From positions 186,001 to 250,000 of the forward strand of contig NZ_QYAD01000004.1 of NCBI RefSeq assembly GCF_016758255.1: a stretch of DNA of 64,000 bases, written 5' to 3'. The notes below the pieces were generated by a model, which was not told where the DNA came from, made no database searches, and saw nothing but the letters and a program-made list of their open reading frames with translations. This DNA comes from Leucobacter chromiireducens subsp. chromiireducens. Its GTDB lineage: Bacteria; Actinomycetota; Actinomycetes; Actinomycetales; Microbacteriaceae. Each line of letters opens with the position of its first letter. Within the stretch, counting starts at the first letter, position 1. The position numbers and the translations under genes were made by a program. Of this stretch, positions 25,745 to 33,612 are shown piece by piece.

Positions 25745-28700
25745 GGCTCGCCTCCAAAATTTCGCTCCACATACGCTCGTCATCGGCTTCGATCCCGCTC
25801 GATGCCACTCGCTCACGAATCTCGAGCACGCGAGCATAGCCGCGTGGGATCACCCGCGTGAATCGGGCAAGCGTGCTTTCCGGCTCGCGTTCGAAGGCGC
25901 TCAGTAGCTCCGCAGCCCGCGCAGAGTCGGTCGCCGTGAGGTGTCCACGCAGCAGCTCCTCGATCCGCGCGCGCAGGTCTTCTCGGTCGCGCTCGCTCGC
26001 CAGCTCGGCTGCGCCAGGCGATGCCGCGCCGCCGAGCCGCTGCAGCAGGAGCGACCCCGAGGCAAGCTCTGCCGCGTTCACGTGCGCGGGGTCGAGGTCG
26101 AGCACCACAGCTTCGCCGCCCGACATGCCCGCGCCCAGGTTTCGCCCGGTAGGGCCGAGGATCAGCGCGAAGCCCCCGGTGAAGTACTCGAGGGCGTGGT
26201 CGCCCGTGCCCTCAACAACGGCGGTGGCACCCGAGCCGCGGACGAGGAATCGTTCGCCCACAACGCCCGCGATCCACATCGAACCACTCGTCGCGCCGTA
26301 GCCGATCACGTTCCCGGCAATCACGTTGTCCGCAACCCCGTTGTCCGCAACCCTGTTGTCCGCAACCACGTTGTCGGGAGCCTCGGTTCTCGTCGGCGCG
26401 TGCCCCGTGGGCCGCGGCGGCCGAATGGCGATCTCGCCGCCCGAAAGCCCCTTCCCGACATAGTCGTTCGCATCGCCGGTGAGTGTGAGCGAGATTCCGG
26501 CGGGCAGGAAAGCGCCGAGCGACTGCCCGGCCGAGCCACTCAGGCTGAGCGACACCGTGCCGCGGGGCAGGCCGGCGGAACCGTATCGCTTGGTCACCTC
26601 GTGCCCGAGGCCCGTTCCCACAGCCCGATCAACGTTGCGCACTGCGCGGACGAGTGCCACCGGCGTGCCGTCACGCAGCGCGGGATCCGCCTCGGCAATG
26701 ACGGACGCGTCGAAGTGCGCGGCGAGCTCGTGGTCCTGCGCGCGGCAATGCCGGCGCGGCGCCTCACGCGGGAACTCGGGCCCGCGCAGCACGGGGCTCA
26801 GATCAAGGCCTGACGCCTTCCAGTGCGCGATCGCCGCATCGACGTCAAGCGCGGCGGTGTCCCCCACGGCCTCCGCAAGGGTGCGGTAGCCGAGGGATGC
26901 GAGAATCTCGCGCACTTCCTCAGCGATGAATCGGAAGAAGTTGATCACGTGCTCGGCCTGCCCAGTAAACCGCTCACGGAGCTCCGGATTCTGCGTCGCG
27001 ACGCCGACGGGGCAGGTGTCGAGGTGGCACACGCGCATCATGATGCAGCCCGACACCACGAGCGGCGCGGTGGCAAAGCCGAACTCCTCCGCGCCGAGCA
27101 GCGCTGCGATCACCACGTCGCGCCCGGTCTTGAGCTGGCCGTCAGCCTGCACGACGACCCGCTCGCGCAGCCCGTTCAGCATGAGGGTCTGTTGCGCCTC
27201 GGCAAGCCCGAGCTCCCACGGCGAGCCCGCGTGCTTCAGCGAGTTCATCGGACTTGCCCCGGTACCCCCGTCATGACCCGAGATGAGGATCACGTCAGAG
27301 AGCGCCTTCGCGACGCCCGCGGCGACGGGGCCGATCCCACTCTGCGAAACAAGTTTCGTGCTGATGCGCGCCGCGGGGTTCGCTCGCTTCAGGTCGAAAA
27401 TGAGCTGCTTGAGATCCTCAATCGAGTAGATGTCGTGATGTGGCGGCGGGGAGATGAGCCCCACACCCGGAGTCGAGTGCCGGGTCCGCGCAATCCACGG
27501 GTACATCTTGCCGGGCGGCAACTGGCCGCCCTCGCCGGGCTTCGCCCCCTGTGCGAGCTTGATCTGGATCTCTTCGGCGTGCGTGAGGTAGAGGCTCGTC
27601 ACCCCGAAGCGGCCCGACGCGACCTGTTTGATCGCGCTGCGTCGCTCGGGATCGAGAAGCCGCTCTTCGCTCTCGCCGCCCTCTCCGGTATTGGATTTAC
27701 CGCCGAGCCTGTTCATCGCGATCGCGAGCGTCTCGTGGGCCTCGGGCGAGATGGAGCCGTAGCTCATCGCGCCTGTCGCGAAGCGCGTCACAATCGCACT
27801 GACCGGCTCGACTTCCGCGAGCGGCACGGGCGCACGGCACGGCACGAAGCGGAACAGCCCGCGCAGCGTCATGAGGCGCTCAGCCTGCGTGTTCACCCGC
27901 GCCGTGTACTCAGCGAAGATCTCTCGCCGCCCGGTGCGCGTGGCGTGCTGCAGCTTGTAGATCGTCTGCGGGTCGAACAGATGCGGCTCCTCCCCACGCC
28001 GCCAGCGGTACTCTCCTCCGGTCGTCAGTCGCTCGTGGGCGAGCGGTGCCGAGTCGTCGGGGTAGGCGGCGCGGCGCCGCGCGGCAACCTCGGCTGCAAG
28101 TACGTCCAGCCCCACTCCGCCCAGGCGCGTTGTGGTGCCCGTGAAGAATCGGTCGACGAGCTGCTGCGAGAGGCCGAGCGCCTCAAAGGTCTGTGCCCCG
28201 CAGTATGAGGCGACCGTGGAGATCCCCATCTTGCTCATCACCTTGAGCATGCCCTTGCCGAGCGCTGTGATGAAGCGTGCAATCGCCTCGCCCTCAGTGA
28301 CTCCGGTGATGGAGCCGTCGCGCACGAGCAGCCCCACCGTCTCCATCGCGAGATACGGGTTGACCGCTGCCGCCCCGTAGCCAATCAGCGCTGCGACGTG
28401 GTGCACTTCGCGGACGTCACCCGACTCCGCGATGAGCGCCACGCGCATGCGCTGGCCCTCGCGAATGAGGTGGTGGTGCACCGCAGAGACCGCGAGCAGC
28501 GAGGGCACGGGAGCGAGATCCTTGTTCGAGTCGCGATCCGAGATGATGAGAAACTCTGCGCCCGCTGCAATCGCCGCGCTCGCCTCCCAGCACATCGCCT
28601 CGAGCCGGTCCGCGAGCCCGCGCGCCTCGTGGTCCACGGGGTAGAGCCCGCGGATAGTCACCGCTCGCTCACGTTCGGGATCGTCGCCGAAGTGCTGGAT

Positions 28701-30422
28701 CCGGGCGAGCGCATCGTTGTCGATCACCGGGAAGTCGAGCACCACCTGCCGGGCGTGCCCCGCGGACTGCGTGAGCAGATTCTCTTGCGGTCCCATGCCG
28801 GCGCGCAGGCTCGTCACGAGTTCCTCGCGCAGCGCGTCGAGCGGCGGATTGGTCACCTGCGCGAACTGCTGCACGAAGTAGTCGTGGAGGTGGCGCGGGC
28901 GGTCGGAGAGCGCGGCGATCGGCGTGTCCGTGCCCATGGCCGCGAGCGGCTCCACCCCGTCCCGTGCCATTGGCGTCAGCACCAGGCGAAGCTCCTCCTC
29001 CGTGTACCCGAAGGTGCGCTGGCGGCGCGTGATCGACGCAGGCGGATGCACCAGGTGCTCGCGTTCGGGCTGCTCAGACAGCCGGATGCGCCCCTCATCG
29101 AGCCACGCTCCCCACGGAGCCGCGGCAGCGAGCTCGGCCTTGACCTCAGTGTCTTCTCGGATCGCTCCGGTGTCGAGCCGCACCGCGAGCATGCGCCCGG
29201 GCCGAAGCCGCCCCCGGTGCGCCACCCGTTCGGGCGCCACATCGAGCACCCCGGTCTCGCTTGCGATCACGAGCAAACCGTCGGTTGTGATGAGCGTGCG
29301 CCCGGGGCGCAGCCCGTTCCGGTCAAGCAGTGCGACGAGCTCGGTTCCGTCCGTGGCGATCATGGCCGCCGGCCCGTCCCACGGCTCCATGAGGAGGGAG
29401 TGGTATTCCAAGAAGTCGACGAGCTCCGGGGCGAGCCCGGTCTCAGACTCCCACGCCTCTGGCACCATCATCGCAAGTGCGTGCGGCAGTGAGCGCCCGG
29501 CCATTACGAGGAGCTCGAGCACCTCGTCGAAGCTCGCGGAGTCGCTGCCGCCCGGCGTGCAGATCGGCAGGAGCTGCCGCACATCACCGAGGACGTCGCT
29601 CTCCAGCTGAGCTTCGCGCGCCCGCATCCAGTTTCGGTTGCCCCGCACCGTGTTGATCTCGCCGTTGTGCGCAACCAGCCGAAGCGGCTGCGCAAGGTGC
29701 CAGGACGGAAACGTGTTCGTCGAGTAACGCGAGTGCACGATCGCGAAGCGTGATGCAAAGCGCGCGTCGCTGAGCTCGGGGTAGAACGCGGGCAGCTGCA
29801 GGGTCGTGACCATCCCCTTGTAGACGATGGTGCGCGCGGAGAGCGACGCGAGGTAGCTGCCGGTCTCGTGTTGAATGCGCTTCCGCACCCGGAAAGCGAG
29901 GCGCTCGAGTCGCGTCGTGTCGAGCACCGCACCCCCGGCGGGTGTGAGCACGAGCTGCTCGATGGTGGGCGCCGCAGCGCGTGCCGAGGCGCCGAGGGCC
30001 TCTGGCCGCACCGACACCGCACGCCACGCGAGAACGGCGAGGCCCTCTTCTGCGGCGATTGCGCCGATCCGAAACTTCACGGCCTGACGCTCGGTGGAGG
30101 TCTGCGGCAGAAAGGCGAGTCCGGTTGCGTAGCTCCCCTGCTCCGGTAGCCGCAGCTGCGGGTGCTCCTCGCGCAGAACGTCGCTGAGGAAGTCGTGCGG
30201 GATGTCGCTGAGGATCCCGGCGCCATCGCCCGTGCCCGCATCCGATCCCACTGCGCCACGATGCTCCAGGTTTTCGAGTGCCTCGAGTGCCAGCTCGATG
30301 ATCTCGTGACGAGCCTCTCCCGTGAGCGAGATGACCGAGGCGAGCCCGCAGGCGTCGCGCTCATCGGCGGGGTCATAGAGTCCCGTGGCGGGCGGGTATC
30401 CGGTGCCGGAGGGTGCGCTCAT
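25737..30422 (-). CDS. gltB: Glutamate synthase large subunit
   Basis: The 1561-residue protein makes two glutamates from glutamine and 2-oxoglutarate. A short propeptide ends before the amidotransferase Cys in RDACGLASV (about residue 25). The amidotransferase domain runs to about 430, the central domain to about 780, the FMN domain to about 1240 with EGGQLPPGKMYPWIA and ISGHDGGTGASPM, and a 3Fe-4S site in VCHLDTCPVG. The C-terminal beta-helix (1280-1500) has the GYGATSG and GDHALEYFTGG motifs. This domain contains an unusual tandem run of NxVAD pentapeptides just before NVIGYGATSG. GAAAGG precedes the ATG at 30422. A GlnR-like operator lies 158-195 bp upstream of the start, suggesting nitrogen control. 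Confidence 0.96.
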   Translation of the reverse strand: MSAPSGTGYPPATGLYDPADERDACGLASVISLTGEARHEIIELALEALENLEHRGAVGSDAGTGDGAGILSDIPHDFLSDVLREEHPQLRLPEQGSYATGLAFLPQTSTERQAVKFRIGAIAAEEGLAVLAWRAVSVRPEALGASARAAAPTIEQLVLTPAGGAVLDTTRLERLAFRVRKRIQHETGSYLASLSARTIVYKGMVTTLQLPAFYPELSDARFASRFAIVHSRYSTNTFPSWHLAQPLRLVAHNGEINTVRGNRNWMRAREAQLESDVLGDVRQLLPICTPGGSDSASFDEVLELLVMAGRSLPHALAMMVPEAWESETGLAPELVDFLEYHSLLMEPWDGPAAMIATDGTELVALLDRNGLRPGRTLITTDGLLVIASETGVLDVAPERVAHRGRLRPGRMLAVRLDTGAIREDTEVKAELAAAAPWGAWLDEGRIRLSEQPEREHLVHPPASITRRQRTFGYTEEELRLVLTPMARDGVEPLAAMGTDTPIAALSDRPRHLHDYFVQQFAQVTNPPLDALREELVTSLRAGMGPQENLLTQSAGHARQVVLDFPVIDNDALARIQHFGDDPERERAVTIRGLYPVDHEARGLADRLEAMCWEASAAIAAGAEFLIISDRDSNKDLAPVPSLLAVSAVHHHLIREGQRMRVALIAESGDVREVHHVAALIGYGAAAVNPYLAMETVGLLVRDGSITGVTEGEAIARFITALGKGMLKVMSKMGISTVASYCGAQTFEALGLSQQLVDRFFTGTTTRLGGVGLDVLAAEVAARRRAAYPDDSAPLAHERLTTGGEYRWRRGEEPHLFDPQTIYKLQHATRTGRREIFAEYTARVNTQAERLMTLRGLFRFVPCRAPVPLAEVEPVSAIVTRFATGAMSYGSISPEAHETLAIAMNRLGGKSNTGEGGESEERLLDPERRSAIKQVASGRFGVTSLYLTHAEEIQIKLAQGAKPGEGGQLPPGKMYPWIARTRHSTPGVGLISPPPHHDIYSIEDLKQLIFDLKRANPAARISTKLVSQSGIGPVAAGVAKALSDVILISGHDGGTGASPMNSLKHAGSPWELGLAEAQQTLMLNGLRERVVVQADGQLKTGRDVVIAALLGAEEFGFATAPLVVSGCIMMRVCHLDTCPVGVATQNPELRERFTGQAEHVINFFRFIAEEVREILASLGYRTLAEAVGDTAALDVDAAIAHWKASGLDLSPVLRGPEFPREAPRRHCRAQDHELAAHFDASVIAEADPALRDGTPVALVRAVRNVDRAVGTGLGHEVTKRYGSAGLPRGTVSLSLSGSAGQSLGAFLPAGISLTLTGDANDYVGKGLSGGEIAIRPPRPTGHAPTRTEAPDNVVADNRVADNGVADNVIAGNVIGYGATSGSMWIAGVVGERFLVRGSGATAVVEGTGDHALEYFTGGFALILGPTGRNLGAGMSGGEAVVLDLDPAHVNAAELASGSLLLQRLGGAASPGAAELASERDREDLRARIEELLRGHLTATDSARAAELLSAFEREPESTLARFTRVIPRGYARVLEIRERVASSGIEADDERMWSEILEASHG
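26310..26384 (-). repeat. In-frame 15-bp tandem repeat inside gltB
   Basis: Units beginning at 26310, 26325, 26340, 26355 and 26370 are 15 bp long. The three from 26325 to 26369 are identical except for one or two bases. They encode NxVAD pentapeptides in the beta-helix domain. The period is a multiple of three, so copy-number change keeps the frame. Confidence 0.85.
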
Positions 30423-30579
30423 CTGAGACCTTTCATCTAGCGGGGTCTCGAATCTAGCACCGCTTTCTTCGGCAAATTCACCACTCCAGCGCAGCTTCTT
30501 TTGCACATTCGGAGAAAGGTGCAGAATTCCCGCACATCGTGCGGCCGCGCGCAAGATGAGCCGCACAGCAGAAGTGCCC

Positions 30580-30617
30580 GTAACACGACCGAAACACAAT
30601 CGTTTCCAGAGTGAAAC
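30580..30617 (+). promoter_or_regulatory. GlnR-type operator, four half-sites at 11-bp spacing
   Basis: GTAAC (30580-30584), GAAAC (30591-30595), GTTTC (30602-30606) and GAAAC (30613-30617) are each separated by exactly six bases. This is the Streptomyces GlnR arrangement gTnAC-n6-GaAAC repeated twice; only the third half-site departs by one base. It stands upstream of gltBD, a standard nitrogen-regulated target. The half-sites read on the plus strand while gltB is on the minus strand. A glnR gene is not in the window. Confidence 0.72.
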
Positions 30618-30640
30618 CGCGCACCCGGGAGACACAGAAA

Positions 30641-30699
30641 CGCCGGAGTTCGATAGTCACAACGCAGCACTTCTGCGTCTCAACTATCGAACTCCGGCG
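30641..30699 (-). terminator. Compound stem-loop downstream of the SDR gene
   Basis: Outer arms 30641-30657 and 30683-30699 are perfect 17-bp reverse complements. Inside lies a second 6-bp stem (30662-30667 with 30673-30678) around CACTT. On the minus strand the structure is followed by TTTC, so it can terminate transcription from the SDR gene before the gltB promoter. Confidence 0.65.
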
Positions 30700-30750
30700 T
30701 TGACGCGGATGGGGCCTCACCCATCCGTTCCCATCAGATTGGGATCGAAA

Positions 30751-31512
30751 TTAGCCTCCGAAGCTCGCCGTGTCACCCACGAGTCGGGTGTGGTCGGCGG
30801 GCACCGGCTCGACCGCGGCGAGAGCCACCTCGGCCGCGAACTCGGCGACGTTGTAGAGACGCCCGGCCTGCTCGCGGCGCTCCTCGATCGCACCGGGGTT
30901 CAGTCGGTTGAGCAGCGTCGCGGTGACCGTGCCCTCAATCATGTCGCCCGACACGACGACGAACTCGATGCCGCGCTCGGCGAGCTCGGGGATCCGCTCG
31001 CGGAGTGCGTCTTCTCCGGCACGCTTCGACTCTGCGACCGGCACGTACTCCGGCATGGTGGGCGTCGTGCGGATGAAGTGCGCCTGGTGGCTCGTCACGA
31101 ACACCACACGCCCGCCCTCGGACATGAGCGGCAGCGCCGCGTCAAGCACCGCGAGCTGCGCATCGCGGTTGAGCAGGAGGGCGTAGTCCTCGGCCATGCC
31201 ACTCTCCATGCCGCCCGAAGCGTTCAGCACGAGAATGTCGAGGCCACCGAACTCCTCCTTGATCGCCGCCATCATGCCGGCAAGCGACTCGGGATCGGTC
31301 AGATCAGCGCCCTGCACGAGCGCGCGGACGCCGAGCTCCCGCAGCTGCGCGGCGAGCTTCTCGGCGCGCGGGGCCTTGTTGCGGAAGTTCACCACCACGT
31401 CGGCGCCAGCCTCTGCGAAGTACCGAACCGTGTCGGCACCCACGCCTCGGGACGATCCGGTGACGAGTGCGCGGCGACCGGACAGGGTGCCCGGCTCAAG
31501 AATCTGGGTCAC
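30751..31512 (-). CDS. SDR-family oxidoreductase
   Basis: The 253-residue protein has the classical SDR cofactor loop TGSSRGVGADTVRYF at about residues 19-33, LNASGG in place of the usual NNAG, and a central strand RVVFVTSHQAHF with the catalytic Ser. The expected YxxxK is replaced by EYVPVAESKRAGE, where Tyr and Lys are separated by six residues, so the catalytic geometry may differ or another Tyr may be used. The substrate is unknown. GTG 31512 has TTGAGGAGC upstream and is divergent from rbpA. A pair of 10-bp direct repeats lies in the shared promoter region. Confidence 0.8.
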   Translation of the reverse strand: MTQILEPGTLSGRRALVTGSSRGVGADTVRYFAEAGADVVVNFRNKAPRAEKLAAQLRELGVRALVQGADLTDPESLAGMMAAIKEEFGGLDILVLNASGGMESGMAEDYALLLNRDAQLAVLDAALPLMSEGGRVVFVTSHQAHFIRTTPTMPEYVPVAESKRAGEDALRERIPELAERGIEFVVVSGDMIEGTVTATLLNRLNPGAIEERREQAGRLYNVAEFAAEVALAAVEPVPADHTRLVGDTASFGG

Positions 31513-31538
31513 AAGTGCTCCTCAAATTGACGATGTGA

Positions 31539-31569
31539 ACCCCTCAAGGGTAGTGGAGTACCCCTCAAG
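31539..31569. repeat. Direct repeat ACCCCTCAAG in the rbpA/SDR promoter region
   Basis: ACCCCTCAAG occurs at 31539-31548 and 31560-31569, 21 bp apart (two helical turns). The spacing suits a dimeric regulator bound on one face of the DNA between two divergent genes. Confidence 0.5.
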
Positions 31570-31605
31570 TGTTGGCATGGGGTTTCGGCGCACAGCCCAA
31601 ACGAG

Positions 31606-31611
31606 TAGGCT
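31606..31611 (+). promoter_or_regulatory. -10 element TAGGCT upstream of rbpA
   Basis: TAGGCT is preceded 17 bases upstream by TTTCGG. The rbpA ATG is 58 bases downstream of the box, so this transcript has a normal leader with a GGAGG site. Confidence 0.5.
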
Positions 31612-31669
31612 GCGAAACACAGCAGGGGTGCGAGTCCAGGGCGTGCCCCGCATGCGAGGAGGTCCCACA

Positions 31670-32023
31670 ATGGCCGATCGAACACTTCGCGGCACACGAA
31701 TCGGTGCCACGAGCTTGCAGGGCGAAGAGGGCGTCGAGCTCTCCCCGCGCCGCTCCGTTGAATACCTCACTGATCGCGGGAATCGGTTCACCGTCCTGTT
31801 CGATGCCGACGCAGAGCCGCCAGCGGAATGGACTGATCAGCGCAGCGGCGAGCTGGGCTTTCTGGACGACGAGGCCGGCCGAACGGCGCGCGCTGAGTTC
31901 GAGGAGAAGGAGTCGTCGCAGCGCACGCCCTGGGACATGCTGATCGAGCGCCGCTCGCGGGAAGAACTCGAGGAACTGCTCGAAGAGCGGCTTCAGCTCC
32001 TGCGCGCGCGGCGCGGCTCGTAG
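31670..32023 (+). CDS. rbpA: RNA polymerase-binding protein RbpA
   Basis: The 117-residue protein is an essential actinobacterial transcription factor that stabilises group 1/2 sigma factors and promoter opening. N-terminal MADRTLRGTRIGATSLQG is the tail that contacts the holoenzyme, and residues 23-55 form the core beta-domain. The C-terminal sigma-interaction helix is WDMLIERRSREELEELLEER. The core has no cysteine, so it cannot bind zinc through Cys ligands as Streptomyces RbpA does, and resembles the zinc-free mycobacterial form. GGAGG lies before the ATG at 31670. Its last 31 bases overlap the end of the convergent lnt gene. Confidence 0.95.
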   Translation: MADRTLRGTRIGATSLQGEEGVELSPRRSVEYLTDRGNRFTVLFDADAEPPAEWTDQRSGELGFLDDEAGRTARAEFEEKESSQRTPWDMLIERRSREELEELLEERLQLLRARRGS

Positions 32024-33612
32024 CCCGCCCAGGCGCCCAGCACGAGGCCAGCGCCGCCGAGCAGCATCCAGACCCCCGCGATCGTCGCGCCCCAACGCAG
32101 TGCGGGCGTTTCGCCTGTGACGAGCGGCACTTGGGCGACGAGCGCACCCGAGGTGTGCGCGACGAGCGCATCGAGGTCCTGCCCATTGGGTGCAACAACC
32201 GCGCTCGTTCCCACCGTTGAGATGTTCACGAGCGCGCGGCCGGTTTCAATGGCGCGCAGACGAGCGATCGCGAGCTGCTGCACGCTCTCGTCGGTGCGCC
32301 CAAAGTCGGCGTTGTTCGTGGGGGCAAGGATTACTTCCGCGCCGCCGCGCACGAGGTCTTCGGCATGCTCATCGAACGTGATGTCGAAGCAGATCGCCAA
32401 CCCCACGCGAACCGCACGCGAGGTGGTCTCAATATCGAAGGCGGCCGGTCGCTGCCCGAACGCGTACTCGAGCTGCACGAGGTCAACGAGATCGGGCGCG
32501 AGCGCGTGGAAGAACTCACGGTTGGGCATGTACTCCGCGAACGGTACGGGGTATCGCTTGTCATAGCGTTGCCCTGCGGCCCCATCGGGGCCCCACACGA
32601 TCGCACTATTCGTGTAGCTCCCGTCCGGGTCCTGCAGAATCGAGCCCGCGACGATCGGCGCGCCGGCGCGCTTTGCGAGCTTCGCGACCTCCATTCCACG
32701 CAGGGGCGTGCCCGGAAGGTTGAACTCCGCACTGTTCTCGGGCCACACAATCAAATCAACTGACTCGCCCGCGGCCTCGAGCTCATCGAGCAGGCGCTCA
32801 GTCGCGGTCACGTGGTCGCGGTAGACGTCCCCCGACTCACGGTCGTCGAAGATGCCCGACTTCGAGTTCCCCTGCACGCCAGCAACGCGGAGCGTGCCAG
32901 TCTCGGCGAGCGGGGCTGCGGGGATCACCGCCAGGCCGAGGAGCAACACCGCAGCGGCGAGCAGCGAGATCGTCCGCACACCGCGTCTTCTCGCGAGCGT
33001 CGCGTGCACCTCCCCCGAGAGGAAGAACGCCGCCACACCAAGCGCGGCCGCAGCGACCAGCGCACCACTCAGCCCCGCAAACCCAAGCCACGACACCGAC
33101 TCGGCAAATACCCCGCTTGCCTGCGTGTGCGCAACTCTGCCCCAGGCGAAACCGCCGTACGGCCACACCCCTTGCACGCCCTCGCGCGCAATCCAGAGCC
33201 CCGAGACCGTGAGCACCTGCGCCGCGATCAGCGCACCGCTGCGTTCCCGAAGCCACGGCACGCGAGGCAGCCCCGCAGTCGCCGCACCGGCTACAGCGCC
33301 GAAGAGTGCGTGCCACGCAGTCATCACCCCGCTCAGCCCGGCCCAGGGCACGGGCCCCAGGTACAGGGTGAGCCAGGAGATGTGCGGCCCCCAGAACGCG
33401 AATCCCATCACGGCACCAACAAGTGCACCGCGCCACGCGCGCTGCTGCCAGATACCGGCAAGCATCAGCGCCACGGCGGGGATCGCGAGCGGCCAGAGGC
33501 CCAGCCCGGGGCCAGCAGCGTCCAGGAGCAGCCCGCCCGCGGCCCCCGCAGGCAGCGCGATCCAGAGCGGCAGACGGCGGCGAGTTGGCTGCGTGTCTTC
33601 ACCAGCGGTCAT
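31993..33612 (-). CDS. lnt: Apolipoprotein N-acyltransferase
   Basis: The 539-residue membrane enzyme adds the third acyl chain to the N-terminal Cys of lipoproteins. Residues 20-215 contain six to seven hydrophobic helices. The external nitrilase-type domain has the full catalytic triad: Glu in WPENSAEFNLPG, Lys in RYDKRYPVPFAEYMP, and Cys in GLAICFDITFDEH. A last helix follows near residue 510. Several predicted lipoproteins in this window (CtaC, the FKBP-like protein, the metal-binding SBP) are likely substrates. The ATG overlaps the helicase stop by four bases (ATGA), so it is the last gene of the tatC-helY-lnt operon. Confidence 0.93.
   Translation of the reverse strand: MTAGEDTQPTRRRLPLWIALPAGAAGGLLLDAAGPGLGLWPLAIPAVALMLAGIWQQRAWRGALVGAVMGFAFWGPHISWLTLYLGPVPWAGLSGVMTAWHALFGAVAGAATAGLPRVPWLRERSGALIAAQVLTVSGLWIAREGVQGVWPYGGFAWGRVAHTQASGVFAESVSWLGFAGLSGALVAAAALGVAAFFLSGEVHATLARRRGVRTISLLAAAVLLLGLAVIPAAPLAETGTLRVAGVQGNSKSGIFDDRESGDVYRDHVTATERLLDELEAAGESVDLIVWPENSAEFNLPGTPLRGMEVAKLAKRAGAPIVAGSILQDPDGSYTNSAIVWGPDGAAGQRYDKRYPVPFAEYMPNREFFHALAPDLVDLVQLEYAFGQRPAAFDIETTSRAVRVGLAICFDITFDEHAEDLVRGGAEVILAPTNNADFGRTDESVQQLAIARLRAIETGRALVNISTVGTSAVVAPNGQDLDALVAHTSGALVAQVPLVTGETPALRWGATIAGVWMLLGGAGLVLGAWAGYEPRRARRS

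Larger units (their letters stand above)
30423..30750. other. 328-bp regulatory intergenic region between gltB and an SDR gene
   Basis: Both flanking genes are on the minus strand. The gap holds, from right to left, a compound hairpin that probably ends the SDR transcript (30641-30699), the four-half-site GlnR-like operator (30580-30617), and a long gltB leader of about 150 bases. No small open frame with a ribosome-binding site was convincing. Confidence 0.6.
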
